Shown here: positions 28,940-38,073 of the stretch, one piece after another
Layout of the letters: every line of letters begins with the position of its first letter
Numbering within the stretch: the stretch's first letter is position 1
Assembly (NCBI RefSeq): GCF_006148925.1
Contig: NZ_VAWB01000001.1
Location: forward strand, 710,001-774,000
Length of the DNA stretch: 64,000 nt
Direction: 5' to 3'
Source: Hyunsoonleella aestuarii
GTDB taxonomy: Bacteria; Bacteroidota; Bacteroidia; Flavobacteriales; Flavobacteriaceae
Program-made: the position numbers and the translations under genes
The notes under the pieces: generated by a model
The model's database searches: none
What the model was told of the DNA's origin: nothing
Seen by the model: the letters and a program-made list of their open reading frames with translations, nothing else

Positions 28940-30307
28940 TTAATAATGAAATTCTTCACTTTCCTTTCTAAAAGGATATCTCTTAACAAGCAAAGGAGCT
29001 TTTGATAATGCCGTAAATACTATAAATATGAATAACCCAGCAAATAGCAATATTGAACTTATTTCTGGAATTCCAATAAACCATCTATCACCAACTGTTG
29101 CAGGCATAATCATATTGAAAATATCAATATAATGTCCAAATAAAATTACAAGTCCAGTCATAACAACAAACCAAGGGATACGCTTATAATCTGCATTCAT
29201 TAACATCAATATTGGGAATACAAAATTCATAACTACCATACCTAAGAATGGCAATTTGTAATCTGCAAAGCGTGTTACAAAATAGGTAACTTCCTCTGGT
29301 ATGTTGGAATACCAAATAAGCATGAACTGAGAGAACCATAAATATGTCCAGAAAATACTGAATGCAAACATAAACTTCGCCACATCATGCAAATGATTTT
29401 CATTAACAAATTCTAATTGTCCTTTCGATTTTAAGTACAACGTAATTAAGGCAATAACTGTAATACCACTTACAAACATACTTGCAAACACGTACCAACC
29501 GAATAATGTAGAGAACCAATGTGGGTCTACACTCATAATCCAATCCCAAGACATCATAGATTCTGTATAAATAAAGAATACTAAGAATCCAGCAGCTATA
29601 CGGAATGACTTTTTAAAGTTTTTATTGTCCTTGGCTGTATCTTGAGCAATCGAAAATTTACGAGCAAAATATCTATACAAACTCCATCCTCCAATAAAAA
29701 CAAGTGCACGAATTACAAAACCAGTTTTATTTAACCAGGCTGATTTTCCCGCTACCAAAGCATCATAATGATCACTTTCTGGATTTACCATGTCTGGATT
29801 CATCCAAACGAAAAGGTGATCGCCAGCAAAAATAGCTACAGCCACAACAATTAAGGCTCCTGGCAACAAGTATGCTGTTATCCCTTCCATAACTCTAAAC
29901 AATACAGGAGACCAACCTGCTTGAGAAGCAATTTGAATCGCATAAAACGCTAGAACACCTAATGCAATCATCATAAAAAAGAAAGCCGCAACATAAAGTG
30001 CTGCATAAGGTCTGTTATGAATTTGGTGCATAACATGTTCAGCATGCGCATCACCGTGATGTGCATCTTCTCCATGAGCTTCGCCGCTATGTGAAGCTTC
30101 CACCACTTGCGTATCATGAGAATCGTCAACAGTATGTGAAGCTTCTTCTGAATGTCCTCCACCATGATGTGAAGCTTCTTCAGCAAGCATCGTTTTTACT
30201 TCGTCTAAAGATTTATGAGATGACATAAAACCATATCCAACACCTAACAATCCTAAAACCATTAGAATGATAGAAAATGTCTTTAATCTATTTGAAAATG
30301 TGTACAT
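28940..30307 (-). CDS. actF: Alternative complex III subunit ActF
   Basis: Integral membrane subunit of quinol:electron acceptor oxidoreductase (alternative complex III), related to NrfD-type ActC. The 455 residues have one N-terminal membrane segment (about 10-28) and about nine more from residue 105. Between them lies a histidine/glutamate-rich extramembrane loop (about 45-92; HHGGGHSEEASH and HGEDAHHGDAHAEH). The MSWDWIMSVDPHWFSTLFGWY stretch is typical of the family. It is placed between actE and ctaC in the usual Bacteroidetes order. Confidence 0.92.
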   Translation of the reverse strand: MYTFSNRLKTFSIILMVLGLLGVGYGFMSSHKSLDEVKTMLAEEASHHGGGHSEEASHTVDDSHDTQVVEASHSGEAHGEDAHHGDAHAEHVMHQIHNRPYAALYVAAFFFMMIALGVLAFYAIQIASQAGWSPVLFRVMEGITAYLLPGALIVVAVAIFAGDHLFVWMNPDMVNPESDHYDALVAGKSAWLNKTGFVIRALVFIGGWSLYRYFARKFSIAQDTAKDNKNFKKSFRIAAGFLVFFIYTESMMSWDWIMSVDPHWFSTLFGWYVFASMFVSGITVIALITLYLKSKGQLEFVNENHLHDVAKFMFAFSIFWTYLWFSQFMLIWYSNIPEEVTYFVTRFADYKLPFLGMVVMNFVFPILMLMNADYKRIPWFVVMTGLVILFGHYIDIFNMIMPATVGDRWFIGIPEISSILLFAGLFIFIVFTALSKAPLLVKRYPFRKESEEFHY

Positions 30308-30327
30308 ATCTATATAATCTTATCTTC

Positions 30328-30879
30328 TTACTTTTCTAAATCGGTTTTCAACTTTAAAACGTATGACACCACTTGCCAACGTTCCTCTTCATTTAATTGG
30401 TTCGCATAAGAACCCATTGCATTTTTACCGTAATAAATAGTATGGTAAATACTTCCTTCATTAATTGCTCTACCCACATCATCATAACTTGGTATCCCGA
30501 GTATTTTTTCTCTTTTAACCAAATTACCTTGGCCTTTTCCTTTATTACCATGACAAATACCGCAGTAAATATCATACAACTCTTTACCTCTAGCTAAATC
30601 CACTTGTGTTGAATCCAATGGATTCGTTAACGTTGCTTTCGCCAACGCATAACCTTCAGTTGAATTCTCAATATCGAAAGGAACATATCCTCTAGGAATA
30701 GATCCTTCAGCAGGTAATTGTGCTTCCACTCCATTTCTGAATGCAGCTTCTCCATATGTCTCGTAACCAACAGATTCATACATATTTGGCATGAATTGAT
30801 AGTTTGGTGCTGTACTCTTATTACATGACACACCTACAAAAACGACTGCTATTACTAATATCTTAATTAAGCTTTTCAT
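30328..30879 (-). CDS. actE: Alternative complex III subunit ActE, monohaem cytochrome c lipoprotein
   Basis: A 183-residue lipoprotein: the signal peptide ends in a lipobox with Cys19 (FVGVSC). The haem c site is CGICH (Cys106, Cys109, His110), with Met155 in KNAMGSY a likely sixth ligand. It is expected to carry electrons from the complex III core towards the oxidase on the periplasmic face. It is 8 nt after actD. Confidence 0.94.
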   Translation of the reverse strand: MKSLIKILVIAVVFVGVSCNKSTAPNYQFMPNMYESVGYETYGEAAFRNGVEAQLPAEGSIPRGYVPFDIENSTEGYALAKATLTNPLDSTQVDLARGKELYDIYCGICHGNKGKGQGNLVKREKILGIPSYDDVGRAINEGSIYHTIYYGKNAMGSYANQLNEEERWQVVSYVLKLKTDLEK

Positions 30880-30887
30880 ATTATTTA

Positions 30888-31418
30888 TTAATGGGCTTTA
30901 TCAACTAAATTAATTTCAACTGCTCCTGTTTCTTTTAATAAACTTTGAAGCTCTTTCTCATTTCCATGAACTGCAATTTCCATTAAAAAATGATCATCTG
31001 TTGTTCTTGGATCTGGATTTTCTGCTTTTTTAAATGGCCACATTCTACTTCTTAAATAAAAAGTGATTACCATTAAATGCGCAGCAAAAAAGACCGTTAA
31101 CTCAAACATGATAGGTACAAAAGCCGGCATGTTTTCTATATAACTAAAACTTGGCTTGCCACCTATGTTTTGTGGCCAATCTTCAATCATTATAAAGTTC
31201 ATCATTACTATTGCAACCGTAAGTCCAACCAACCCATACATAAATGCTGTGATAGCAATACGTGTTGGCTCTAATCCCATCGCTTTATCTAGTCCATGAA
31301 CTGGAAATGGTGTGTATATTTCTTCGATATGATGTCTATCCGCCTTAACTGTTTTTACAGCAGACATCAATACATCATCATCAGTATAAATAGCGTGAAT
31401 TACTTTTGAAGCTTCCAT
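30888..31418 (-). CDS. actD: Alternative complex III subunit ActD (DUF3341)
   Basis: A 176-residue subunit with an N-terminal cytoplasmic domain (KVIHAIYTDDDVLMSAV; FPVHGLDKAMGL), which is typical of the DUF3341 family, and two membrane helices at about 54-78 and 100-122. It caps the complex III membrane arm in known structures. It is 9 nt after actC. Confidence 0.93.
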   Translation of the reverse strand: MEASKVIHAIYTDDDVLMSAVKTVKADRHHIEEIYTPFPVHGLDKAMGLEPTRIAITAFMYGLVGLTVAIVMMNFIMIEDWPQNIGGKPSFSYIENMPAFVPIMFELTVFFAAHLMVITFYLRSRMWPFKKAENPDPRTTDDHFLMEIAVHGNEKELQSLLKETGAVEINLVDKAH

Positions 31419-31427
31419 ATGCTACTT

Positions 31428-32879
31428 TTATTTTTTTGATTTATTAACTTTCTTACCAGAGGTTCTTTCATCAGTACCCGTACCTACCAAACTGTCTCCT
31501 GCTTCTCTAATTTTCTTGTAGCGCTCTCCAGACGATTTCAAAATCGTTTTCACCTCGGCTTGAGCTATAACAGGGAATGTTCTAGAGTATAGTAAAAATA
31601 GTACAAAGAAAAATCCAATAGTTCCAATAAAAATTCCAATATCTACAAATGTTGGCGAGAACATCGTCCAAGATGATGGTAAGTAATCTCTATGTAACGA
31701 GGTTACAATAATAACAAAACGTTCAAACCACATACCTATGTTTACAACAATTGATATTAAGAAAGAGAACATGATACTTGTTCTTAATTTTTTGAACCAC
31801 ATAAATTGAGGAGAAAACACGTTACATGTCATCATCGCCCAATAGGCCCACCAGTAAGGTCCAGTAGCCCTGTTTAAGAAGGCATACTGTTCGTACTCTA
31901 CTCCAGAATACCATGCAATAAATAACTCTGTAATATAAGCCACTCCAACTATAGAACCAGTAATCATAATTACTATGTTCATTAATTCGATGTGTTGCAC
32001 AGTAATGTAATCTTCTAGGTTACATACTTTTCTCATAATAATAAGTAGTGTGTTTACCATCGCAAATCCTGAGAATACCGCTCCTGCAACAAAGTAAGGA
32101 GGAAATATAGTGGTATGCCATCCTGGAATTACCGAAGTTGCGAAGTCAAACGATACAATAGTATGTACCGAAAGCACCAAAGGTGTTGCTAAACCAGCAA
32201 GCACTAAAGATACTTCCTCAAAACGTTGCCAATCTTTTGCTCGACCAGACCATCCAAAGCTTAATAATGAATATATTTTCTTTTGGAAAGGTTTTATAGC
32301 TCTATCACGTAACATGGCAAAATCAGGCAATAAACCAGTCCACCAGAATACTAATGATACAGATAAATATGTTGAAATTGCAAATACATCCCAAAGTAAT
32401 GGTGAGTTAAAGTTAACCCATAAAGAACCAAATTGATTTGGAATAGGTAATACCCAATACCCTAACCATGGTCGGCCCATGTGAATAATAGGGAATAAAC
32501 CAGCTTGAACAACCGAGAAAATGGTCATTGCTTCAGCAGAACGGTTAATTGCCATTCTCCATTTTTGACGGAATAATAAAAGTACTGCAGAAATAAGTGT
32601 TCCTGCGTGACCAATACCAACCCACCAAACGAAGTTAGTAATATCCCAAGCCCAACCTACAGTTTTATTTAAACCCCAAGTTCCAATTCCTGTAGATATT
32701 GTATAAATAATACATCCAATTCCCCAAAGAAAAGCAGCAAGTGAGATACCAAAAACTATCCACCATTGCTTATTGGCTTTTCCTTCTACAGGTTTTGCTA
32801 CATCCACTGTAACATCGTGGTACGACTTTTCGCCTGTAACTAAAGGTCTTCTAATAGGTGCTTCGTAATGAGACGCCAT
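31428..32879 (-). CDS. actC: Alternative complex III subunit ActC (NrfD-like)
   Basis: Quinol-binding membrane subunit of the NrfD/PsrC type, 483 residues with about ten membrane helices. Family marks include GIGHAGTLISA, MGRPWLGYWVLPIPN and FVAGAVFSGFAM. The C-terminus is a basic tail (KKVNKSKK). It follows actB by 28 nt, giving the order B-C-D-E-F found throughout Bacteroidetes. Confidence 0.95.
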   Translation of the reverse strand: MASHYEAPIRRPLVTGEKSYHDVTVDVAKPVEGKANKQWWIVFGISLAAFLWGIGCIIYTISTGIGTWGLNKTVGWAWDITNFVWWVGIGHAGTLISAVLLLFRQKWRMAINRSAEAMTIFSVVQAGLFPIIHMGRPWLGYWVLPIPNQFGSLWVNFNSPLLWDVFAISTYLSVSLVFWWTGLLPDFAMLRDRAIKPFQKKIYSLLSFGWSGRAKDWQRFEEVSLVLAGLATPLVLSVHTIVSFDFATSVIPGWHTTIFPPYFVAGAVFSGFAMVNTLLIIMRKVCNLEDYITVQHIELMNIVIMITGSIVGVAYITELFIAWYSGVEYEQYAFLNRATGPYWWAYWAMMTCNVFSPQFMWFKKLRTSIMFSFLISIVVNIGMWFERFVIIVTSLHRDYLPSSWTMFSPTFVDIGIFIGTIGFFFVLFLLYSRTFPVIAQAEVKTILKSSGERYKKIREAGDSLVGTGTDERTSGKKVNKSKK

Positions 32880-32907
32880 AATTATATAATTGATTCTTTA
32901 ATTAGAT

Positions 32908-35900
32908 TTATACTTCAGTTGTATTTCTCACTTTTGTTTGATAAATAACGTTTGGTTTTGTTCCAACGCTCTCTAACAAGTGATACATACGATTATCTTC
33001 TTTAAGTTTTGCAACTTTACTTTCCTTATCATTAATATCTCCAAAAGTCATTGCGCCGTTACTACATGCAGCAGAACAAGCCGTTTGGAAATCACCATCC
33101 TTAATAGCGCGTCCATCACGTTTAGCGTCAAGAATAGTTTTTTGTGTTTTTTGAATACACATAGAACATTTCTCCATCACACCACGAGAACGTACTACAA
33201 CATCTGGGTTTAATACCATGCGCCCTAAATCATCATTCATATAATAATCGAACTCATCATTACCATTGTATAAGAACCAGTTAAAACGACGAACTTTATA
33301 AGGACAGTTGTTTGCGCAATATCTCGTACCAACACAACGGTTGTAAGCCATATGGTTTTGACCTTGACGACCATGAGAAGTTGCTGCCACAGGACAAACT
33401 GTTTCACACGGTGCGTGATTACAATGCTGACACATTACTGGTTGGAATGCTACTTGAGGATTCTCAGAAGCGCCTTCCATTTCACCAAACTCACTTAACG
33501 AGCTTCCTAAACCAGAAATATTATCTTTTTTCTCATTGTCCCCTTCAAACGATTCTTCAGATGAATAATATCTATCTATTCGTAACCAATGCATATCACG
33601 GCTACGGCGTACTTCGGTTTTACCAACTACAGGCACATTATTTTCAGCGTGACAAGCAATAACACAAGCCCCACATCCCGTACAAGCATTTAAGTCAATA
33701 GATAAGTTGAAGTGATGACCAATCGAACGATCAAACTCATCCCATAAATCAACTTCTGGAGAAGTTACCGGAGTCTCTTCGTGATTTAAAGAAACAACTG
33801 GAATCTTGTTCCAACCATGCTTCTTATCTTCTCTATCGTAAGTATTAAATATCTCTAATGTCGTTTCTTTGATAATATCACCACGACCCATCAAAGTATT
33901 ATGCAACTGTACTGAAGCAAATTCATGTTCTCCTCCAGCAGATTCTACAGTAACATTTTGAACATTATTGAATCCTTGATATAATGCATAGGCATTAACA
34001 CCTGTTTGCATCTCTTCTTTTAATCCATTTGTCCTACCATATCCTAATGCTAGACCAACAGATCCTTTAGCTTGTCCTGGTTGGATAATTACTGGAACAG
34101 TAATAGTTACAGCATTTACAGTAACATTGGCATAATTACTATTTAAAGCGCCATTAGCAACATGCGTGTTTGTTAAGCCTAAAGCTTCAGCATCAGACTT
34201 AGACACTGTTAAATAATTATCCCAAGATGTTCTTGTAATTGGGTCTGGAAACTCTTGTAACCATGGGTTATTGGCTTGTTGCCCATCACCCATACCTACT
34301 TTGGTGTATAATGTTAATTCTAAACCTTCAGATTTAGCAGATGCCGCTAAAGCTCTTGCCGCATTTCCAGAAGGCGTTTCAGTTACTTCTTCCTCTTCAG
34401 AAACAATTGAAGTTTCTTCTATTTCAGTATCAATACTTCCAACGTAAACACCATCGTGTAAAGCTTTGTTGAAAGAACTTTCTCCTAAAATAGCTGTTCC
34501 CCAAGCTTCTTTAATGTAATCGTGGTAAGAAAGATCGTTTCCTGTCCATTTTAATAAAGCTTCTTGGAATTGTCTTGTATCAAATAAAGGGCGAATAGTT
34601 GGCTGTGTTAAGGCATAATGTCCTTTTTTCAACTCAACATCTCCCCATGATTCTAAATAATGTGGTGCAGCAGCAATATAATCTGTTAAAGATGATGTCT
34701 CATCAGATTTCAGTGAAAATGCAACCGATAAATCCACTTTCTTTAATCCTTCTGCAAATTCAGAAGCATTTGGTAAAGAATATACCGGGTTTACACCACT
34801 CATTATAAGGGCTCCAACTTTACCAGCATTCATATCAGCCACTAATTGGGCTACTGCTTTATCACTACCTTGTCTTGTCTTAATTGGTGAAGCAGAATCA
34901 AAAGCTTTACTACCTAAAGCTTCGTTAATTTCTAAAGCTACTGTTTGAGCATTTACATCTTGAATCCCTGTAACTACAACACCTTTACTTCCTGCTTTTT
35001 TAAGTTGAGAAGCAGCATTTTTAATTGCGGTTTCAATGTGTTCTGGTAAACTTCCAGAAACAGCACCACCAACAACTAAGCTATATAGTTTAGCTAAAGC
35101 TAATTTTTGTTCACTTGGTTTTAAAGGCACACGCTTATCTGCATTAGCACCTGTTAAAGACATGTTTGATTCAAACTGAATATGTCTTGACATTTTACCA
35201 TGATCCGGCACTCTATTTTTTGAGTATCCAGAATCAAATCCACCTCCTTGCCAATCTCCTAAGAAATCTGCTCCTACAGAAACAATGGTCATGGCTTTAG
35301 AAAAATCGTAATTTATTAAACCGCGTTCTCCATATTTTGCTTGAAAAGCATCCAAAGCAGCAGATTCTGAAACAGCATCGTAAACAACGTGACGTACATT
35401 TCCATATTTTTCAGAAAATTCAGCTACTAACTTACTAGTTGATGGACTTGCAAAAGTTTGAGTTAATAATACAATATCTCTATTTGCAGCAGCAACATCT
35501 GTTAATGTCTTTGTTGTTTCACTATCAAAATCACTCCAAGAAATAGACTCGCCACCTTTTTTAGGTCCTTGAACTCTTAAGCTATCATACAAACCTAAAA
35601 CTGAAGCATTAACTCTGGCATTAGCACTACCATTAGTAGCTGCCATAGTATTGTTTTCAATTTTAATTGGACGACCTTCACGCGTTTTTACTAAAACACT
35701 AGCAAAATCGAAACCATCGGCAATTGTAGTCGCATAATAGTTAGCAACACCAGGAATAATTTCCGTTGGCTGCACTACGTATGGTATTGATTTTTTCACA
35801 GGTCCTTCACAAGCTGCAAGCGATGCTGCGGCTGTACTAAAACCTACATATTTTAAGAAATCGCGACGAGTTGTTGAAGATGACTCTAAAGTCTCTTTAT

Positions 35901-36021
35901 CTCCTAAAAATTCATCAGTAGGAATCTCACTAACAAACTCGTTTTGTTTTAGCGTCTCAACAATAGAGCTGTTTTCGTTTAGCTCTTCAACACTTTTCCA
36001 GTATTTCTTGTTTGATGACAT
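32908..36021 (-). CDS. actB: Alternative complex III subunit ActB, fused molybdopterin-like and Fe-S protein
   Basis: A 1037-residue periplasmic subunit. The N-terminal part resembles the catalytic subunit of molybdopterin oxidoreductases but is not expected to bind molybdenum in this complex. The C-terminal part from about 770 is a four-cluster ferredoxin-like domain: CTGCGACVIAC (starting at Cys780), CQHCNHAPCETVCP, CVGTRYCANNCP and CSMC...CSAAC. A twin-arginine signal is visible as TTRRDFLKYVGF (Arg52-Arg53), followed by a lipobox-like ASLAAC (Cys71). The Tat motif sits unusually far in, after about 50 residues, as known for ActB proteins. Electrons from quinol are passed via the clusters to the ActA haems. 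Confidence 0.95.
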   Translation of the reverse strand: MSSNKKYWKSVEELNENSSIVETLKQNEFVSEIPTDEFLGDKETLESSSTTRRDFLKYVGFSTAAASLAACEGPVKKSIPYVVQPTEIIPGVANYYATTIADGFDFASVLVKTREGRPIKIENNTMAATNGSANARVNASVLGLYDSLRVQGPKKGGESISWSDFDSETTKTLTDVAAANRDIVLLTQTFASPSTSKLVAEFSEKYGNVRHVVYDAVSESAALDAFQAKYGERGLINYDFSKAMTIVSVGADFLGDWQGGGFDSGYSKNRVPDHGKMSRHIQFESNMSLTGANADKRVPLKPSEQKLALAKLYSLVVGGAVSGSLPEHIETAIKNAASQLKKAGSKGVVVTGIQDVNAQTVALEINEALGSKAFDSASPIKTRQGSDKAVAQLVADMNAGKVGALIMSGVNPVYSLPNASEFAEGLKKVDLSVAFSLKSDETSSLTDYIAAAPHYLESWGDVELKKGHYALTQPTIRPLFDTRQFQEALLKWTGNDLSYHDYIKEAWGTAILGESSFNKALHDGVYVGSIDTEIEETSIVSEEEEVTETPSGNAARALAASAKSEGLELTLYTKVGMGDGQQANNPWLQEFPDPITRTSWDNYLTVSKSDAEALGLTNTHVANGALNSNYANVTVNAVTITVPVIIQPGQAKGSVGLALGYGRTNGLKEEMQTGVNAYALYQGFNNVQNVTVESAGGEHEFASVQLHNTLMGRGDIIKETTLEIFNTYDREDKKHGWNKIPVVSLNHEETPVTSPEVDLWDEFDRSIGHHFNLSIDLNACTGCGACVIACHAENNVPVVGKTEVRRSRDMHWLRIDRYYSSEESFEGDNEKKDNISGLGSSLSEFGEMEGASENPQVAFQPVMCQHCNHAPCETVCPVAATSHGRQGQNHMAYNRCVGTRYCANNCPYKVRRFNWFLYNGNDEFDYYMNDDLGRMVLNPDVVVRSRGVMEKCSMCIQKTQKTILDAKRDGRAIKDGDFQTACSAACSNGAMTFGDINDKESKVAKLKEDNRMYHLLESVGTKPNVIYQTKVRNTTEV

Positions 36022-36065
36022 ATTATATAATTGAATTACTTCTTATTAATATTTTCACATGTAGA

Positions 36066-36091
36066 GCACTTCGACCGCGCTCAGTGTGACA
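36066..36091. repeat. Short dispersed inverted repeat, family 1 copy 2
   Basis: Hairpin GCACT (36066-36070) with AGTGT (36083-36087), enclosing TCGACCGCGCTC and followed by GACATT. It matches the 14490-14517 element in core and flank and lies in the 81-nt gap between actA and actB. Confidence 0.6.
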
Positions 36092-36102
36092 TTCTTATTC
36101 TT

Positions 36103-37401
36103 TTAATAATGACACTTACCACATTCCAATCCACCCATTTGAGCAGCTGTTAAATTATCTACACCATATTTCTTAGATAATTCTTCATGTATTTTCTCAT
36201 AGTAAGCATTATCCTGAACTTTTACATTTGTTGTTCTATGACATTCTATACACCAACCCATCGTTAAAGGCGCGTGTTGATACATAATTTCCATTTCTTC
36301 AACTGGACCATGACACGTTTGGCATTCAACACCAGCAACAGTAACGTGTTGCGAGTGATTGAAGTAAACAAAATCTGGAAGATTATGAATACGAACCCAT
36401 TTTACAGGTTGTGTTTCACCTGTATACTTTTGTTCCGCATCATCCCAACCAACAGCTTTGTATAATTTCTTGATTTCACCATCATAAAACTCTTTTGAGT
36501 ATTCTTCTGTGGCAGTTTCTGGAGCCACTTCGTAAATTGATTTATGACAATTCATACAAACATTCAAAGAAGGAATTCCTGAATGTTTACTCACTCTAGC
36601 TGAAGAGTGACAGTATTTACAATCAATGCCATTATCGCCAGCGTGGATTTTGTGTGAATAATGAATAGGTTGTACAGGCTCGTAACCTTGATCTATTCCA
36701 ATTTGCATGAAATAACCATAAGCAAAATAAGCACTGGCTAATAAAAAGAATATAGCCGTAACCAACATTAAAAATTGATTTTGAACAAAAGCTCTCCAAA
36801 GCGGTGTTCTACCTGAAGACTCTGGCAAATCAATATTTTGAGCCGATGCAAAACGACGTAATGTTTTATTAACTAAATATAATCCAGTAGCTAATAAGAT
36901 GAATAAAATGGCTAACGCTCCTAAAATGATTTCATTTGAAATACCATTTGATGATGAAGCAGATTGATTAACTGGTGCGCCAGAACCACCAGCAACTTCT
37001 GTTGCTTTCTTTTCTTCGGCGGTATACGCTAAAATATTGTCAATATCTTCATTTGATAATTGCGGAAATGCAGTCATGGCAGCACCACCATACTCATTAT
37101 AAATTTTATTGGCGTAAGCATCACCAGATTTAATCATGCCAGCGCTATTTTTTATCCAAGTATAAAGCCATTCTTTATCTAAGCCTTCTTCATCGGCTAA
37201 TCTGGCCTCAACATTACGCAATGCAGGACCAGTCATTTTCTTATCTAGTTTATGACAAGCAGCACAGTTGGCATTGAATAATGATTTTCCTTTTGCTGGA
37301 TCCCCTTCCTGAGCCGAAAGAGAAGTAGTAAACGCTAATAAAACGATTAAGCTCAAACGAAGAATGTTATTGCCTAATTTTCGGTAATTTACCTGTATCA
37401 T
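36103..37401 (-). CDS. actA: Alternative complex III subunit ActA, multihaem cytochrome c
   Basis: Periplasmic haem subunit. I count six CxxCH motifs: CAACH (Cys46-His50) in an N-terminal monohaem domain, then CKYCH, CMNCH, CQTCH, CIECH and CGKCH in the pentahaem part. The last ends one residue before the C-terminus. Two membrane helices separate the parts (near GALAILFILLATGLYLV and LVTAIFFLLASAYFAYGY). The start at 37401 (MIQVNYRKLG) gives a normal signal peptide cleaved after SLSA. In-frame ATGs at 37446 and 37461 would add 15-20 polar residues and cannot be excluded. First gene of the act-cta operon. Confidence 0.93.
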   Translation of the reverse strand: MIQVNYRKLGNNILRLSLIVLLAFTTSLSAQEGDPAKGKSLFNANCAACHKLDKKMTGPALRNVEARLADEEGLDKEWLYTWIKNSAGMIKSGDAYANKIYNEYGGAAMTAFPQLSNEDIDNILAYTAEEKKATEVAGGSGAPVNQSASSSNGISNEIILGALAILFILLATGLYLVNKTLRRFASAQNIDLPESSGRTPLWRAFVQNQFLMLVTAIFFLLASAYFAYGYFMQIGIDQGYEPVQPIHYSHKIHAGDNGIDCKYCHSSARVSKHSGIPSLNVCMNCHKSIYEVAPETATEEYSKEFYDGEIKKLYKAVGWDDAEQKYTGETQPVKWVRIHNLPDFVYFNHSQHVTVAGVECQTCHGPVEEMEIMYQHAPLTMGWCIECHRTTNVKVQDNAYYEKIHEELSKKYGVDNLTAAQMGGLECGKCHY

Positions 37402-37483
37402 ATTGTTGGTTAAATTAACTTCTAAACTTTGGTATGGTTTTTTCATACTAATATATGACAAAACGCAGTTATAAAATCTCTGG

Positions 37484-37491
37484 CAAAAGTA
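37484..37491 (-). promoter_or_regulatory. Candidate -7 element of the act-cta operon
   Basis: TACTTTTG on the minus strand matches TAnnTTTG and lies 83 nt before the preferred actA start and 23 nt before the longest start. No clear TTG is seen at -33. Confidence 0.35.
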
Positions 37492-37589
37492 ATATTAAAA
37501 CTCGATTTGAGAAATGTTAGAGAACTGTTAATTGGTAATTTAGAGGGATTCTAAATAATAAAAAAGTCCACATTTAAGTTAATATCGTA

Positions 37590-37597
37590 TACATTTG
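37590..37597 (+). promoter_or_regulatory. Candidate -7 element of the SPOR-domain gene
   Basis: TACATTTG matches the Bacteroidetes -7 consensus and lies 17 nt before the ATG at 37615. No TTG is seen at the ideal -33 spacing. Confidence 0.45.
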
Positions 37598-37614
37598 TAC
37601 AAACAAAAAAAAAC

Positions 37615-38007
37615 ATGAAGTTATCCCATTTAAAAACTAACTTTTTGGCAGTAATCATTTCATTAATTGCTCTAAATTCTACTTTTGGACAAGAAGGCTC
37701 AGTTTCGGTTAATCAAGATGAAGACATAGCTACTTTATTAAAGTTAAAACGCGAGATAAATAAGGAAAGTAGTAATTACTATAAAATTCAGATTTATTCG
37801 GGAAACCGCAATGACGCTGAAGCTGCAAAATTGAATTTTAATAATACTTTTAATGATTGGGCTCCGAAAATTGTTTACGAAACGCCGAATTTTAAAATCT
37901 GGGCAGGTAGTTTTAGAACACGATTGGAAGCAGATAGAGCATTGAAAAGGATAAAACGAGAATTTCCAAGTGCTTTTATATTTAAACCTAAAAAGGAAAA
38001 AAATTAA
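37615..38007 (+). CDS. Secreted SPOR-domain protein
   Basis: A 130-residue exported protein with a signal peptide (about 1-25, ending NSTFGQ) and a single C-terminal SPOR domain (about 53-128; YKIQIYSGNRNDAEAAK ... IWAGSFRTRLEADRAL). SPOR domains bind septal or denuded peptidoglycan glycan strands, so a periplasmic cell-wall role is likely. The partner is unknown. It stands alone, divergent from actA and convergent with the 38074-38550 gene, with a shared terminator between. Confidence 0.9.
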   Translation: MKLSHLKTNFLAVIISLIALNSTFGQEGSVSVNQDEDIATLLKLKREINKESSNYYKIQIYSGNRNDAEAAKLNFNNTFNDWAPKIVYETPNFKIWAGSFRTRLEADRALKRIKREFPSAFIFKPKKEKN

Positions 38008-38020
38008 CTAGAATTGCTAT

Positions 38021-38053
38021 AAAACAAAGCGACCATTATGGTCACTTTGTTTT
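38021..38053. terminator. Bidirectional terminator between convergent genes
   Basis: A 15-bp inverted repeat with one mismatch (38021-38035 with 38039-38053) and a 3-nt loop is flanked by A-rich and T-rich arms, so it can act on both strands. It serves the SPOR gene (plus) and the tail-collar gene (minus). Confidence 0.8.
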
Positions 38054-38073
38054 AACGTCTCCAAATTTATTCT

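Noticed and set aside
32908-36021. ActB as a true molybdenum oxidoreductase
   Set aside because: It has the fused layout with C-terminal four-cluster domain and sits in a full act operon; ActB is not expected to hold molybdenum.
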